33,875 nucleotides of DNA. It comes from Glaciecola sp. GTDB lineage: Bacteria > Pseudomonadota > Gammaproteobacteria > Enterobacterales > Alteromonadaceae. Positions 17,987 through 26,812 of this stretch are shown here, in pieces. The notes beneath the pieces are model-generated. The model worked only from the letters and a program-made list of their open reading frames with translations. It did no database searches and was not told the origin of the DNA. The stretch's first letter is position 1. Each line of letters begins with the position of its first letter. Where the stretch lies: contig JALRKK010000051.1 in assembly GCA_023268935.1 (NCBI GenBank), positions 1 through 33,875 of the forward strand, written 5' to 3'. Made by a program: the position numbers and the translations under genes.

Positions 17987-18448
17987 TCAGCAACAAGAAA
18001 AACTCAGCTTTTTGGTCATGCTAAAGGCATCGGTTCCATCTTGATAATATGATATGAGGTTTTTAGTAATGACAAAACCATAGCGTTTATAAGCAGCGAT
18101 CGCTTTTTGATTAGTTACTGCAACCTCTAAAGTCACATCCGTGTATGCCTTTACTTTTTGGTATTGAGCGATTACATAATCTAGAAGAGAATGCCATATC
18201 CCCTGCCCTTGAAAATCTGTAGTGATAACAATACTGTAAAGACGTAATTTTAAGGAGTTCTGCTTTGACAGCATAATGCAGTACCCAATTAGCGTTTCGC
18301 CCAAAAACGCTCCCCAAATACGATTGTTTTTTATAAAACGTATAAATTGTCGTCGTGAGAGCCGGTCAGTCACAAAATATGTCACTTCGATATTGCATAA
18401 AATGTCTAGCTCACACAAAGTAACTGGTTTAAAAACTAATGTTTTCAA
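17987..18448 (-). CDS. GNAT family N-acetyltransferase
   Basis: A 153-residue single GNAT domain with the acetyl-CoA pyrophosphate loop in TTDFQGQGIWHSLLDY (about residues 76-91) and the C-terminal NQKAIAAYKRYGF motif (about 113-125). It starts with TTG: the start overlaps the stop of the RimK-like gene as TTGA, with AGAGG nine bases upstream. The two proteins are therefore made in tandem and probably act in one pathway, such as acylation of an amine or peptide made by the ATP-grasp enzyme. In related gammaproteobacteria the GNAT next to this RimK type is often fused to a C39-like peptidase domain; that domain is absent here. The substrate is unknown. Confidence 0.85.
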   Translation of the reverse strand: MKTLVFKPVTLCELDILCNIEVTYFVTDRLSRRQFIRFIKNNRIWGAFLGETLIGYCIMLSKQNSLKLRLYSIVITTDFQGQGIWHSLLDYVIAQYQKVKAYTDVTLEVAVTNQKAIAAYKRYGFVITKNLISYYQDGTDAFSMTKKLSFSCC

Positions 18449-19893
18449 TAAGATAAACCTCTGGCCTCAAATCGTCGTAAAAATTCGTTCATGATCAACA
18501 TGTACAGTTCATTACCCAAATAAGCATCTTCAACTCCGTGATCAATACTCGGGTTATCATTCACTTCAAGCACATACGCTCGTCCATCCGCTTCTTTGAT
18601 GTCGACACCATACAAACCATTGCCAATAATACCGGCAGCCTTTATTGCGGCATTTAAGACTCTTTTGGGTACTTCAAAGGTCCCCATTGCACTGAAACCA
18701 CCTTCGGAAAAACGCTTACTGGAATGATTGTAGATTTGCCAATGACCGCGGGCCATCATATATTTACAAGCATATATTGCTCGACCATTTAGTACCCCTA
18801 TGCGCCAATCAAAATCAGTTTTTAGATACTCTTGCACAATCACCAGTGCTGATTGAGCAAACAATTCCGTTAACTTCAGCTGTAATTCAAAGCGGTCCTT
18901 TGCTTTGTACACGCCCTTAGAAAATGCACTCTCTGGTAACTTCAACACAACCGGATAACCTAACTCATTCTCAATATCTTCTATGGCATGCGTTTGATTA
19001 TCAGCAATAATAAGTGTTTTTAAACTAGGTATATTTTGGTAAGTAAATGCGTCGTGTAAAAACACTTTGTTGCAACAACGCAATATTGAAGTAGGATCAT
19101 CCATGACAATCAAGTCACTTGCCTCTGCAGCAATTGCCAATTCATAAGTGTGATGGTTTATCGCAGTGGTTTCTCGAATAAACAACCCATCGTATACCTC
19201 TATATCAAGCAGACGTGCCGCATCGACAATGTCTACATCTATTCCAAGTAAATGCCCTGCACGTTTAAAGCGCTTTAAAGCCCCTTGATTTGAAGGTGCA
19301 TGAGATTCTTCGGGATTAGCTAAAATGGCTAATTTCCATCGATATTTTTTGGTACGTACTGGCTTAAACCATTGTTGTTGACTCGCTTGAGATAAAATCA
19401 CACTGTGCGCAAATTCCTTTTGAGCATCATCTAAAAAGGAATATTGTGCATGTACAATTCGACACATCAAAATATCGTCGTCTTCAGTAATTTCACACAC
19501 CATAATGGGCAGTTCAAAGTGCACATAGATTTTGTCAGCGAACACTTTAGGAATATCTTTGGAGACGCCAAGCACAATGAGATGTTGCTGTGCATCTGGT
19601 AAATCCATACCTCGGCATTGTTCTTTTCTAATATACAGAACATCCTTTGCGTGTTTACGAAATTCATTGAGTTTTTTAACACTTGGTATTACCTGATGCT
19701 GTCTAGCTTCTGCCAGCAGTGAACAGTAATAACCACTACTCAAATATCGCGAATAGTCACACAAGTTTAGGACGCGAACTTTTTTGTCTGTTTTTTTGGG
19801 ATATTGTGCTAAATAATTACTAAGAGATAATGATTCCACAGCCATTGTGGGTAATGTAGTGGTTTCTTCTACGACGATTATTGTCCGTGCCAT
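18445..19893 (-). CDS. RimK-like ATP-grasp ligase with RLAN N-terminal domain
   Basis: A 482-residue protein. The first half resembles the RimK-like ATP-grasp N-terminal (RLAN) domain (NLCDYSRYLSSGYYCSLLAE, about 43-62). The second half is ATP-grasp: YPVVLKLPESAFSKGVYK (ATP lysine and glycine-type loop), IVQEYL, DFDWRIGVLNGRAIYACKY, and the metal site YVLEVNDNPSIDHGVED. The family joins an amino acid or amine to a carboxylate through an acyl phosphate. The real substrate is unknown; ribosomal protein S6 is unlikely given the extra domain. It forms a coupled pair with the GNAT gene and is divergent from the SRPBCC gene across 147 bases that show no distinctive element. Confidence 0.85.
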   Translation of the reverse strand: MARTIIVVEETTTLPTMAVESLSLSNYLAQYPKKTDKKVRVLNLCDYSRYLSSGYYCSLLAEARQHQVIPSVKKLNEFRKHAKDVLYIRKEQCRGMDLPDAQQHLIVLGVSKDIPKVFADKIYVHFELPIMVCEITEDDDILMCRIVHAQYSFLDDAQKEFAHSVILSQASQQQWFKPVRTKKYRWKLAILANPEESHAPSNQGALKRFKRAGHLLGIDVDIVDAARLLDIEVYDGLFIRETTAINHHTYELAIAAEASDLIVMDDPTSILRCCNKVFLHDAFTYQNIPSLKTLIIADNQTHAIEDIENELGYPVVLKLPESAFSKGVYKAKDRFELQLKLTELFAQSALVIVQEYLKTDFDWRIGVLNGRAIYACKYMMARGHWQIYNHSSKRFSEGGFSAMGTFEVPKRVLNAAIKAAGIIGNGLYGVDIKEADGRAYVLEVNDNPSIDHGVEDAYLGNELYMLIMNEFLRRFEARGLSY

Positions 19894-20040
19894 GTAGGTG
19901 CCGAGATGATGTCAATAGTGCGCAATTTATGTGGAATTATCATTCTTTGCAACAAATATAAATGCTATATAAACAATGATTTAGACTTTTATATAAACTT
20001 CTATCGTTTCTTTTCGTAAAAATGGAAAAAGGAGCCTAAT

Positions 20041-20475
20041 ATGTTTTCTATTCATGTTGAACACACGATTGCTAAACCCATTAATGATGTGTTCCGGATA
20101 CTGAGCGATCACCAAAACTATCATCAATTTAAAGCATGTGATGAATCTTCTCTGTTACTACAAGGTAAATCTAATACAAATGGGGACGGTGCTTTACGCT
20201 CAATTCGTCTTGGTAAAATCGTGTTTGAAGAAACCATCTTCGACTACCAGCCTCCGTATCAATTCCAATACAAAATTGTCAAATCAAAACCGTTTAAAGT
20301 GGAACATTATTTAGGAGAACTTAAATTAAATGAGGTACACGGAGGAACCCATGTGGTATGGCGTTCAAAAGGAGCTGTACCAAATTTATGGTTCGGTTGG
20401 TTAGCTGAAATATTCATTAATAAGCAAGGGCCAAAAGGATTTATGTCCATACTTAGGCAAATTGAACGAATGTAA
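20041..20475 (+). CDS. SRPBCC (START-like/polyketide cyclase) family protein
   Basis: A 144-residue protein with the helix-grip pattern: an N-terminal strand FSIHVEHTIAKPINDVFRILSDH, a run of antiparallel strands (VFEETIFDYQPPYQFQYKIV), and a C-terminal helix. Such folds hold hydrophobic ligands in a cavity, but the ligand cannot be read from sequence. A strong AAGGAG at 20029-20034 lies six bases before the ATG. It appears to be a single-gene unit; two weak hairpins (20477-20495 and 20511-20527) follow but neither has a convincing T tract. Confidence 0.78.
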   Translation: MFSIHVEHTIAKPINDVFRILSDHQNYHQFKACDESSLLLQGKSNTNGDGALRSIRLGKIVFEETIFDYQPPYQFQYKIVKSKPFKVEHYLGELKLNEVHGGTHVVWRSKGAVPNLWFGWLAEIFINKQGPKGFMSILRQIERM

Positions 20476-20612
20476 TGGTAAATTAGTATTTTACCGATAA
20501 GTCTTTGGTGTTGGGAATTTTTCCCAAAACATCACAAATCATTGTTTTTATTGAATTTATCAATCTTCATACTCTGTTTAAGTAACTTGCTTTACCCGAA
20601 TAAATCCGTATG

Positions 20613-20625
20613 TTGCACAGTGCAA
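20613..20625. promoter_or_regulatory. Palindrome TTGCAC-A-GTGCAA upstream of the TonB receptor gene
   Basis: A perfect 6-1-6 inverted repeat ends 27 bases before the receptor ATG, over the likely promoter or transcript start of the receptor-ABC operon. It does not look like a Fur box or a riboswitch. The regulator is unknown. Confidence 0.45.
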
Positions 20626-20652
20626 ATCTAAAAAATAACACAGTGGAACTCG

Positions 20653-23040
20653 ATGAAGCATACATATTTAGCAACCATAATAACCGCAACTCTGAGTCAG
20701 CCGGTAATAGCAGAGGAGAACATAGAAACCATTCAAATAAAAGGTCACAATCCACTTTCAACTGAATTACAAGACCATGATGTAATTCTTGGACAACGCC
20801 AGTCTCTCAACAGTGAAGAATTGCGTTTAAGTCCGCAACGTGCATTAACCGATATTATGCGTCAACAATTCACGAGCGTGAATTTGAATGATGTACAAAA
20901 CAACCCTTTTCAACCTGACGTGCAATATCGTGGATTTACCGCCTCTCCGCTCTTAGGATTGCCTCAAGGATTATCATTGTATCTCAATGGTGTACGCTTC
21001 AACGAGCCATTTGGTGATACGGTCAACTGGGATTTAGTTCCGTTAGATGCATTGGATAATGTACAGTTGTTTTCAGGATCGAATCCAGTGTTTGGACAGA
21101 ATACTCTCGGTGGTGCATTGAGTCTAAATACTAAAACGGGCTTTAGTCATACCACTACAAACGTGTCATTAACTGGTGGGCAATATGGCTCCAAAGAACT
21201 GTCGGTACAAACCGGTATCAATAATGGTACTTGGGCGGGTTATGTTATGGCTAACAAATATGAAGAAGATGGCTGGCGACGTTTTTCACCTTCAGAAATT
21301 CAACAACTGTTCACGAGCGTGAGCTATCGCAATGATTCAGGTCAAATTGATGTCAACTATTTAACGACCGACAACACCTTGGTTGGGAATGGTGCAATTC
21401 CTTTGGAAATTCTAGAATATGAAGGTCGTGACACGGTGTTTACCAGCCCAGATCAAACCAGTAATAAATTGGATTTTGTATCCGTTGTTACGCATTTCGA
21501 ATTGACTGAAGATCTTGAGTTTCATGGTAACTTCTTCATCCGTGAAAACACGACTTCATCCATCAATGGCGATGACTCAGACTATGGTGCCTGCCAGTTT
21601 GCCGATGGCCGCATTACCTTGTGTGAACTAGAAGATGATGACGATGATGAACATGTAATTGAAGATGTTATTCATGACGATGATGATGACTTACCACTGG
21701 TAGACGGAGTCGAAGTGGAAGCAGTCGATTTTATTGGTTATGAAGACTTAGCGTTATCCGAAATTACATCACTAGATCCATCCGTCTTAGATGGTACTTA
21801 CAATACTGGTCGTGCTGAAAACCAATCTTGGGGGTTTACGGCTCAATTTACCTATAACCACCAATTATTTGGTTTGCCCAGTGTCACTATCGCCGGTGCC
21901 ACACAGCAACGTGGTGATATTCATTATCGTGCAGATACACAATTTGGCATCTTGGATAATGATGATGCTCAAGGTACACGTAGTGTAGAAGCAACTCCGT
22001 TGATGGATGACGAAGCCCGTGTACGCTTAGATGTGGATACCAACCATCGCTCGCTATACGTAAGTAACACAACACAAATAAACCCAAAACTGCAGTTTAA
22101 CATTGCAGGACGATTTAATCATGACCACATCTTGATGGAAGATTTGATTGATGACGGTGAAGGCTCATTAGATGGCGATCACACTTTTGCTCAATTTAAC
22201 CCAGCGATTGGTATGTCTTATCAAGTCAGTGATGACACCGTGATGAACTTAAGCTGGGCTCAGTCATCACGAGTACCGAGTCCTGCGGAGCTAAGTTGTG
22301 CGGATGAAGACGATCCATGTCGATTACCAAACGGGTTTGTCGCGGATCCGCCTCTTGAACAAGTTGTGACTCGAACGCTTGAATTCAATGTCAACACGCA
22401 GATGGGCAATACAGAAGTGGATACAACCTTGTACCATTCTGATAGTATTGATGACATCATTTTCCAACAGGCTGGTAGTGTTGCATCACGTGGCTATTTT
22501 ATCAATATTGATAAAACCAGTCGTCAAGGCCTTGAGTTTGCTTTAACCCAGCATTATGACCATGCAAAATTAACCTTGGCATATAATTATCTAAACGCAA
22601 CGGTTGAATCACCCTTTACGTCTTTTGGTCCACAAAATCCACAAGGAGCCAACCGCCAGGTACAGCCAGGTGATACCATTCCTGGTCAACCCAAGCACCA
22701 AGTAAAAGTATTGGGACAATATGATATCAACCAAGATCTGCGCCTAGGTGGTGAATGGTTATTGGCGTCTGAACAGTACTATCGCGGTGATGAAGCAAAC
22801 GAAAATCCTACTATTGCAGGATATGGAATCGTAAATCTTTATGCTAATTATAATGTCAACGATAATTTGGTACTGTCTGTAAGAGCCAACAACGTCTTAG
22901 ATAAGGAATATTTTACCTTTGGCACGTATGGTGAAGCAGATGAAGTCCTTGAAGATATTTATCCTGATATTGAGTCGCCTATCTTCGTTGGTCCTGCACA
23001 TCCTCGCATGATCAGTGTTCAAGTGGACTATCAATTTTAA
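20653..23040 (+). CDS. TonB-dependent outer-membrane receptor with Asp-rich insertion
   Basis: A 795-residue receptor. It has a signal peptide with likely cleavage after VIA (residue 20), a TonB-box-like IETIQI just after it, a plug domain (about 55-165, with PLLGLPQGLSLYLNGVRF and NPVFGQNTLGGALS), then a beta barrel ending in VQVDYQF with the terminal Phe. An insertion around residues 307-356 is extremely acidic (EDDDDDEHVIEDVIHDDDDD), flanked by Cys314 and Cys324, and should lie in an external loop. A second loop has CADEDDPC. Acidic loops like these fit binding of a cation or its complex. A NitT/TauT-type ABC importer follows within 30 bases, so receptor and importer probably handle the same ligand. 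Confidence 0.92.
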   Translation: MKHTYLATIITATLSQPVIAEENIETIQIKGHNPLSTELQDHDVILGQRQSLNSEELRLSPQRALTDIMRQQFTSVNLNDVQNNPFQPDVQYRGFTASPLLGLPQGLSLYLNGVRFNEPFGDTVNWDLVPLDALDNVQLFSGSNPVFGQNTLGGALSLNTKTGFSHTTTNVSLTGGQYGSKELSVQTGINNGTWAGYVMANKYEEDGWRRFSPSEIQQLFTSVSYRNDSGQIDVNYLTTDNTLVGNGAIPLEILEYEGRDTVFTSPDQTSNKLDFVSVVTHFELTEDLEFHGNFFIRENTTSSINGDDSDYGACQFADGRITLCELEDDDDDEHVIEDVIHDDDDDLPLVDGVEVEAVDFIGYEDLALSEITSLDPSVLDGTYNTGRAENQSWGFTAQFTYNHQLFGLPSVTIAGATQQRGDIHYRADTQFGILDNDDAQGTRSVEATPLMDDEARVRLDVDTNHRSLYVSNTTQINPKLQFNIAGRFNHDHILMEDLIDDGEGSLDGDHTFAQFNPAIGMSYQVSDDTVMNLSWAQSSRVPSPAELSCADEDDPCRLPNGFVADPPLEQVVTRTLEFNVNTQMGNTEVDTTLYHSDSIDDIIFQQAGSVASRGYFINIDKTSRQGLEFALTQHYDHAKLTLAYNYLNATVESPFTSFGPQNPQGANRQVQPGDTIPGQPKHQVKVLGQYDINQDLRLGGEWLLASEQYYRGDEANENPTIAGYGIVNLYANYNVNDNLVLSVRANNVLDKEYFTFGTYGEADEVLEDIYPDIESPIFVGPAHPRMISVQVDYQF

Positions 23041-23069
23041 AGGATTGCAATAATAATAGAGAGAAAGCA

Positions 23070-24095
23070 ATGCGTTACATCTTGGTCCTGATATACATAT
23101 TAGTGTGCGGTTTTGGCAAAGCTGAGTCATTACCAGAAATCAAAGTGGGCGTATTGCAGTACGGTACGATCAATTGGGAATTATCGCATATTAAGTCTCA
23201 ACAACTTGATACACAAAATGGTTTTCAATTGGTCATCGTGCCTATGGCAAACAAAAATGCTGCTGCCATTGCTTTACAAAGTAATACTGTAGACGTCATT
23301 ATGTCAGACGTATTTTGGGTGGCAAGACAACGACATCTTGGGAAAGATTATCAAATCTTACCGATGCATAAAATCAGTGGTGGAGTATTTGGTAAACCTG
23401 ACTCACCATTTTCAATAAAAGCACTATCACAAGACACACTTGGGGTTGCAGGCGGAGCAACCGACAAAAATTTTGTGATCCTACAAAGCTATGCGGCTAT
23501 GCAAGATACGCCAATCACCATAAACCATGCAAAATTTGGCGCCCCACCCTTATTACACAGAATGTTTACTTCGGGACAGTTGGATTTGATGCTAAATTTT
23601 TGGCACTACAACGCTCGTGCAAGCGCTTCTGGATTTGTCAATCTGTTACCCGTCACTGAGATGCTGGCATACCTCAATATCCACACAGAAGTGCCTTTGA
23701 TGGGTTGGGTAGCCAGTGAAGCGTGGATGACTCACAATAAAACAGTATTTCAATCATTTGTGACACAATCTTGGCATACCAAACAGCGTTTTATTACAAA
23801 ACCAGTACTCTGGGAATCTGTTAGAGCGTTGACTAAAGCTGAAAATGATTATGTTTTTCAGGCGCTACGTGATGCTTATCCAGCAACAATTTTAACGGAT
23901 TTCACTCCCGTGCAAGCGAATGCGTTTGAACAACTGTTCAAGATTGTCGTTGATGCTGAACAAACTGCGCTTTTAGGCGATATGAAGCAGCTACCAGATG
24001 GAGTTTTTTGGCCTGAGTCTTATCCATTGTGGCAAACATGGCAACAACAATCTGCACATTTTACATCCCCTTTCACTGACGGCCAGGCAAGATGA
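23070..24095 (+). CDS. ABC transporter periplasmic substrate-binding protein, NitT/TauT (NMT1/SsuA-like) type
   Basis: A 341-residue protein with an N-terminal signal peptide (hydrophobic YILVLIYILVCGFG, cleavage near KAES). The mature part begins IKVGVLQYGTINWELSHI and contains NTVDVIMSDVFWVARQRHLG, a binding-protein pattern of the nitrate/sulfonate/thiamine-precursor (NMT1/SsuA) group. It should deliver the ligand to the permease encoded next; the ligand cannot be read from sequence. GAGAAAG precedes the ATG. The stop overlaps the permease start (ATGA), and the receptor gene ends 29 bases upstream, so it is the second gene of one operon. Confidence 0.87.
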   Translation: MRYILVLIYILVCGFGKAESLPEIKVGVLQYGTINWELSHIKSQQLDTQNGFQLVIVPMANKNAAAIALQSNTVDVIMSDVFWVARQRHLGKDYQILPMHKISGGVFGKPDSPFSIKALSQDTLGVAGGATDKNFVILQSYAAMQDTPITINHAKFGAPPLLHRMFTSGQLDLMLNFWHYNARASASGFVNLLPVTEMLAYLNIHTEVPLMGWVASEAWMTHNKTVFQSFVTQSWHTKQRFITKPVLWESVRALTKAENDYVFQALRDAYPATILTDFTPVQANAFEQLFKIVVDAEQTALLGDMKQLPDGVFWPESYPLWQTWQQQSAHFTSPFTDGQAR

Positions 24096-24829
24096 CCCAA
24101 ACTGTTTTGCGTTGGGGGAGTCTATTCACATTACTCATCATTTGGCAATTAAGTGTGTGGTGGTTCAGTCCCCAAGACTTGCCAAGCCCCGTAGCAGTGA
24201 TGCAAAGTCTTGTGTGGCATATAGACCAAGGCACATTACTGAATGATTTATGGGTCACTGTGACACGTGTCTTAATCAGCTTTGCCTGCGCGATGGTATT
24301 GGGCTGCATCGTTGGGATCATGATGGGTGCAAACCGAACGGTTAACCTGATTGGCGATGGTTTATTACTTATCTTATTGAATATACCCGCACTGGTCACC
24401 ATAATCTTAGCTTACATTTGGTTCGGTTTAGTTGAAGCTGCCGCCATTTTGGCCGTTGTGATCAATAAATTTCCAGTGGTCGTCATTACGATGCGAGAAG
24501 GTGCGCGTAATATTGATGAAGGTTTGTTAGATGTGGGACGCGTGTTTACGATTCCCAAACGCACTTTATTTTTGCAAGTTTATCTGCCTCAGCTGTATCC
24601 CTATATTATGACGTCTGCACGCAATGGCTTGTCACTGATTTGGAAAATTGTCTTAGTCGTTGAATTACTTGGACGCAGTGATGGTATAGGTTTTGCGCTG
24701 CATAGTTTTTTTCAGTTTTTTGATATTGCGAGTATTCTGGCCTATACCTGTGCGTTCGTCATGGTGATATTTGTATTAGAAGCGATTGCATTTAGACCAC
24801 TTGATAAGGTGATTGCGCGTGGTCGATAA
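24092..24829 (+). CDS. ABC transporter permease, NitT/TauT type
   Basis: A 245-residue inner-membrane protein with about six hydrophobic segments (for example LFTLLIIWQLSVWWF, VLISFACAMVLGCIVGIMM, GLLLILLNIPALVTIILAYI and ILAYTCAFVMVIFVLEAIAF). The cytoplasmic EAA loop that contacts the ATPase reads EGARNIDEGLLDVGRVFTI. This is the BPD-type permease of the nitrate/taurine/sulfonate group. It overlaps the binding-protein gene by four bases and the ATPase gene by 11 bases. Confidence 0.92.
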   Translation: MTQTVLRWGSLFTLLIIWQLSVWWFSPQDLPSPVAVMQSLVWHIDQGTLLNDLWVTVTRVLISFACAMVLGCIVGIMMGANRTVNLIGDGLLLILLNIPALVTIILAYIWFGLVEAAAILAVVINKFPVVVITMREGARNIDEGLLDVGRVFTIPKRTLFLQVYLPQLYPYIMTSARNGLSLIWKIVLVVELLGRSDGIGFALHSFFQFFDIASILAYTCAFVMVIFVLEAIAFRPLDKVIARGR

Positions 24830-25517
24830 GCTTACTATTCCAGAATACTCTTATGAAGATGCACTGGTCATTCAATCCATGCAATGGTCTATGGATGTTT
24901 CAAGAATAGCAATTGTGGGTCCATCAGGCTGTGGTAAAACCACCTTATTGCATCTATTGGCTGGGCTGTTATCCGATGTCCCTTCGCCACTTATTCCGAC
25001 GAACTCAATCAGTATGATGTTTCAAGAACCACGTTTAATGCCTTGGTTAACGGTCGCGCAAAATTTGCAATTAGTAAAACCTAATCTGACTGAAGTAGAT
25101 ATCATGAACATTCTGGATAGCATTGGTTTGCGTAAAAGCCAACACCATTATCCCAAACAACTCTCTGGCGGGATGCAAAGACGAGTTGCCTTGGCTCGTG
25201 CATTTTGTATTCAACCCGATGTTCTGTTACTCGATGAACCCTTTATTTCTTTAGATGCTCCGACGGCAAACGAATGTCGTAATTTGTTACAACGCTTACA
25301 GCAAGCTTATGGGACACAATTCATATTGGTTACGCATGACTTACATGAAGCCATCGATCTTGCAGATAAAGTCATTTTTTTAAGTAAAAGACCCGCAAAA
25401 GAGATATTGACGCTTAACGTAATTGACGAAAGAAGACTCAAGAAGACTACTCAGAATATTGTCGATCAACTTTTGATTCGCTACCCCAACTTGTTGTCTG
25501 GCGAGTTAGGTAAATAA
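24819..25517 (+). CDS. ABC transporter ATP-binding protein, NitT/TauT type
   Basis: A 232-residue ATPase with Walker A GPSGCGKT (residues 34-41), Q-loop Q69 in MMFQEPRLMPWL, signature LSGGMQRRVALARAF (from 115), Walker B VLLLDEP with E140, and H-loop H173 in VTHDLHEA. A TTG at 24813 is in frame, but AAGG at 24806-24809 places the ribosome at the GTG at 24819, which is preferred. It energises the importer formed with the two preceding genes. It is somewhat short compared with SsuB/TauB; the N-terminal strand is brief but all catalytic motifs are intact. No terminator was found after it. Confidence 0.92.
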   Translation: MVDKLTIPEYSYEDALVIQSMQWSMDVSRIAIVGPSGCGKTTLLHLLAGLLSDVPSPLIPTNSISMMFQEPRLMPWLTVAQNLQLVKPNLTEVDIMNILDSIGLRKSQHHYPKQLSGGMQRRVALARAFCIQPDVLLLDEPFISLDAPTANECRNLLQRLQQAYGTQFILVTHDLHEAIDLADKVIFLSKRPAKEILTLNVIDERRLKKTTQNIVDQLLIRYPNLLSGELGK

Positions 25518-25625
25518 CGTCACTTATCTCATTTCTCCTACTAAAGCACTAGTCACAAAGTGTATGTCTAAATGATGTTTTAATTCAGCAACTTGCCTTA
25601 TTCAGATATTTTTGTACTGAGGTAT

Positions 25626-25642
25626 TGTGTATCCGGTACACA
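25626..25642. promoter_or_regulatory. Inverted repeat TGTGTA-N5-TACACA upstream of the porin gene
   Basis: A 17-base dyad (TGTGTATCCGGTACACA) ends 23 bases before the porin ATG, in the likely promoter/5' leader. It may be an operator, possibly for a regulator of this cluster. No equal copy was seen at the other promoters of the region. Confidence 0.42.
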
Positions 25643-25665
25643 CAAACAACAAATAGGAACACAAC

Positions 25666-26784
25666 ATGAAACACTCTATCAAAGCCAGTTTGTTAGCATC
25701 AGCAGTTGCCTTTGCTTCTTTTGGCTCAAATGCAGCGGTTGAGCTGTATAACGAAGATGGCATGACGTTTAGCGCTGATGGTTTAGTTAACGTATTTTAT
25801 ACTAATACAAGCGTAGAAAATGCCGCTGGCGACACCAAAGACCAAAGCCGTGTCAAAATGGGTTTTTTACCAAACATTGTTGGTTTTAATTTCTCTAAAC
25901 AAGTTGGCGATACCAAAGTCGAAACGCGTCAGTCTTTTTGGGTATCGATCAATGATTCTGACTTAGTCCGTCGTGGCGAAGATGCGGGAACGGCTTCATT
26001 AATCGATGTGCGTCAATTTTACGCCAAAGTATCTGGTGACTGGGGTTCAGTATTACTAGGTAAAGACTTCGGTTTATTCAACCGTTCAAATATCCTTGGC
26101 GATGAGTTATTACTCGGTTACGGTCATACTTTATTTGGCTTAGAAGACGGTGGTAATGTATCGTTTGGTAATATTTCTACTGGTTACACCTACCCGTTCC
26201 CTAAATCACAGATTACCTATACGACGCCAACTAAAAATGGTTTAGCAGCATCAATCGGTATCTTTGATCCGAATAAAGTTGAAGCGGGTTCTGAAGAAAA
26301 CATGCCGCGCATTGAGTTTGAAGTCAAGTACACAGGTGAAAGTGTATCTGCATGGTTAAACGGTATGACCCAAGAGTCTGAAGGCGCAAACGTAGATGCT
26401 GACTCGCAAGGTCTTGGCTACGGTGTGAATTTCAAATCGAATGGTTTCTCTGTTACCGCTTCTGGTTACTCATCTGAAGGCGTTGGTAACACTGTGGGTC
26501 TAGATCAAAGTGTCTCACCAGATACCATGGAACAAGACGGATATTTACTTCAAGCAAGCTACACAGCTGGTGCAAACCGTTTTGTTATATCTACCGGTGA
26601 AAGCACGTACAAAAATACCACCGCCAATACCGAAGGCGATATCTCGAACACCACAGTTGCGATTTTCCACACGCTTAGCTCTGGCGTCATCTTAGTTGGT
26701 GAATACACTCAATCAGAAGATGATGTAATACTAGCTGGTAATGAAAATACTGGTTTTGCCATCGGTGCAGTCGTTACTTTCTAA
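25666..26784 (+). CDS. Gram-negative outer-membrane porin
   Basis: A 372-residue protein with a Sec signal peptide (KASLLASAVAFASFGSNAA, cleavage near SNAA, residue 24) and alternating amphipathic strands. It contains RQFYAKVSGDWGSVLLGKDFGLF, a typical porin strand-turn with Gly-rich turns, and ends in IGAVVTF with the C-terminal Phe needed for outer-membrane assembly. It should form a trimeric diffusion pore; selectivity is unknown. It follows the ABC importer genes by 148 bases with its own dyad and Shine-Dalgarno-like AGGAAC, and ends in a terminator, so it appears to be a separate transcript. Confidence 0.88.
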   Translation: MKHSIKASLLASAVAFASFGSNAAVELYNEDGMTFSADGLVNVFYTNTSVENAAGDTKDQSRVKMGFLPNIVGFNFSKQVGDTKVETRQSFWVSINDSDLVRRGEDAGTASLIDVRQFYAKVSGDWGSVLLGKDFGLFNRSNILGDELLLGYGHTLFGLEDGGNVSFGNISTGYTYPFPKSQITYTTPTKNGLAASIGIFDPNKVEAGSEENMPRIEFEVKYTGESVSAWLNGMTQESEGANVDADSQGLGYGVNFKSNGFSVTASGYSSEGVGNTVGLDQSVSPDTMEQDGYLLQASYTAGANRFVISTGESTYKNTTANTEGDISNTTVAIFHTLSSGVILVGEYTQSEDDVILAGNENTGFAIGAVVTF

Positions 26785-26812
26785 GTAAACACAAATTCGT
26801 TGTGATGTGATT

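Noticed and set aside
17960-17989. TGACATC/GATGTCA repeat as a terminator between the recombinase and GNAT genes
   Set aside because: The stem is only 7 bp with a 16-base loop and lacks a T run on either strand.
20476-20652. Possible riboswitch (TPP or B12) before the TonB receptor
   Set aside because: No conserved riboswitch core elements were seen in this leader; only short hairpins and a palindrome.
21624-21693. Asp-rich tract of the TonB receptor as a low-complexity frameshift artefact
   Set aside because: The frame stays open on both sides, with normal barrel sequence and the family C terminus following, so it is a real insertion in the protein.
24073-24402. Open frame of 109 codons on the minus strand
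   Set aside because: Antisense to the well-supported ABC permease and binding-protein genes; no recognisable protein features.
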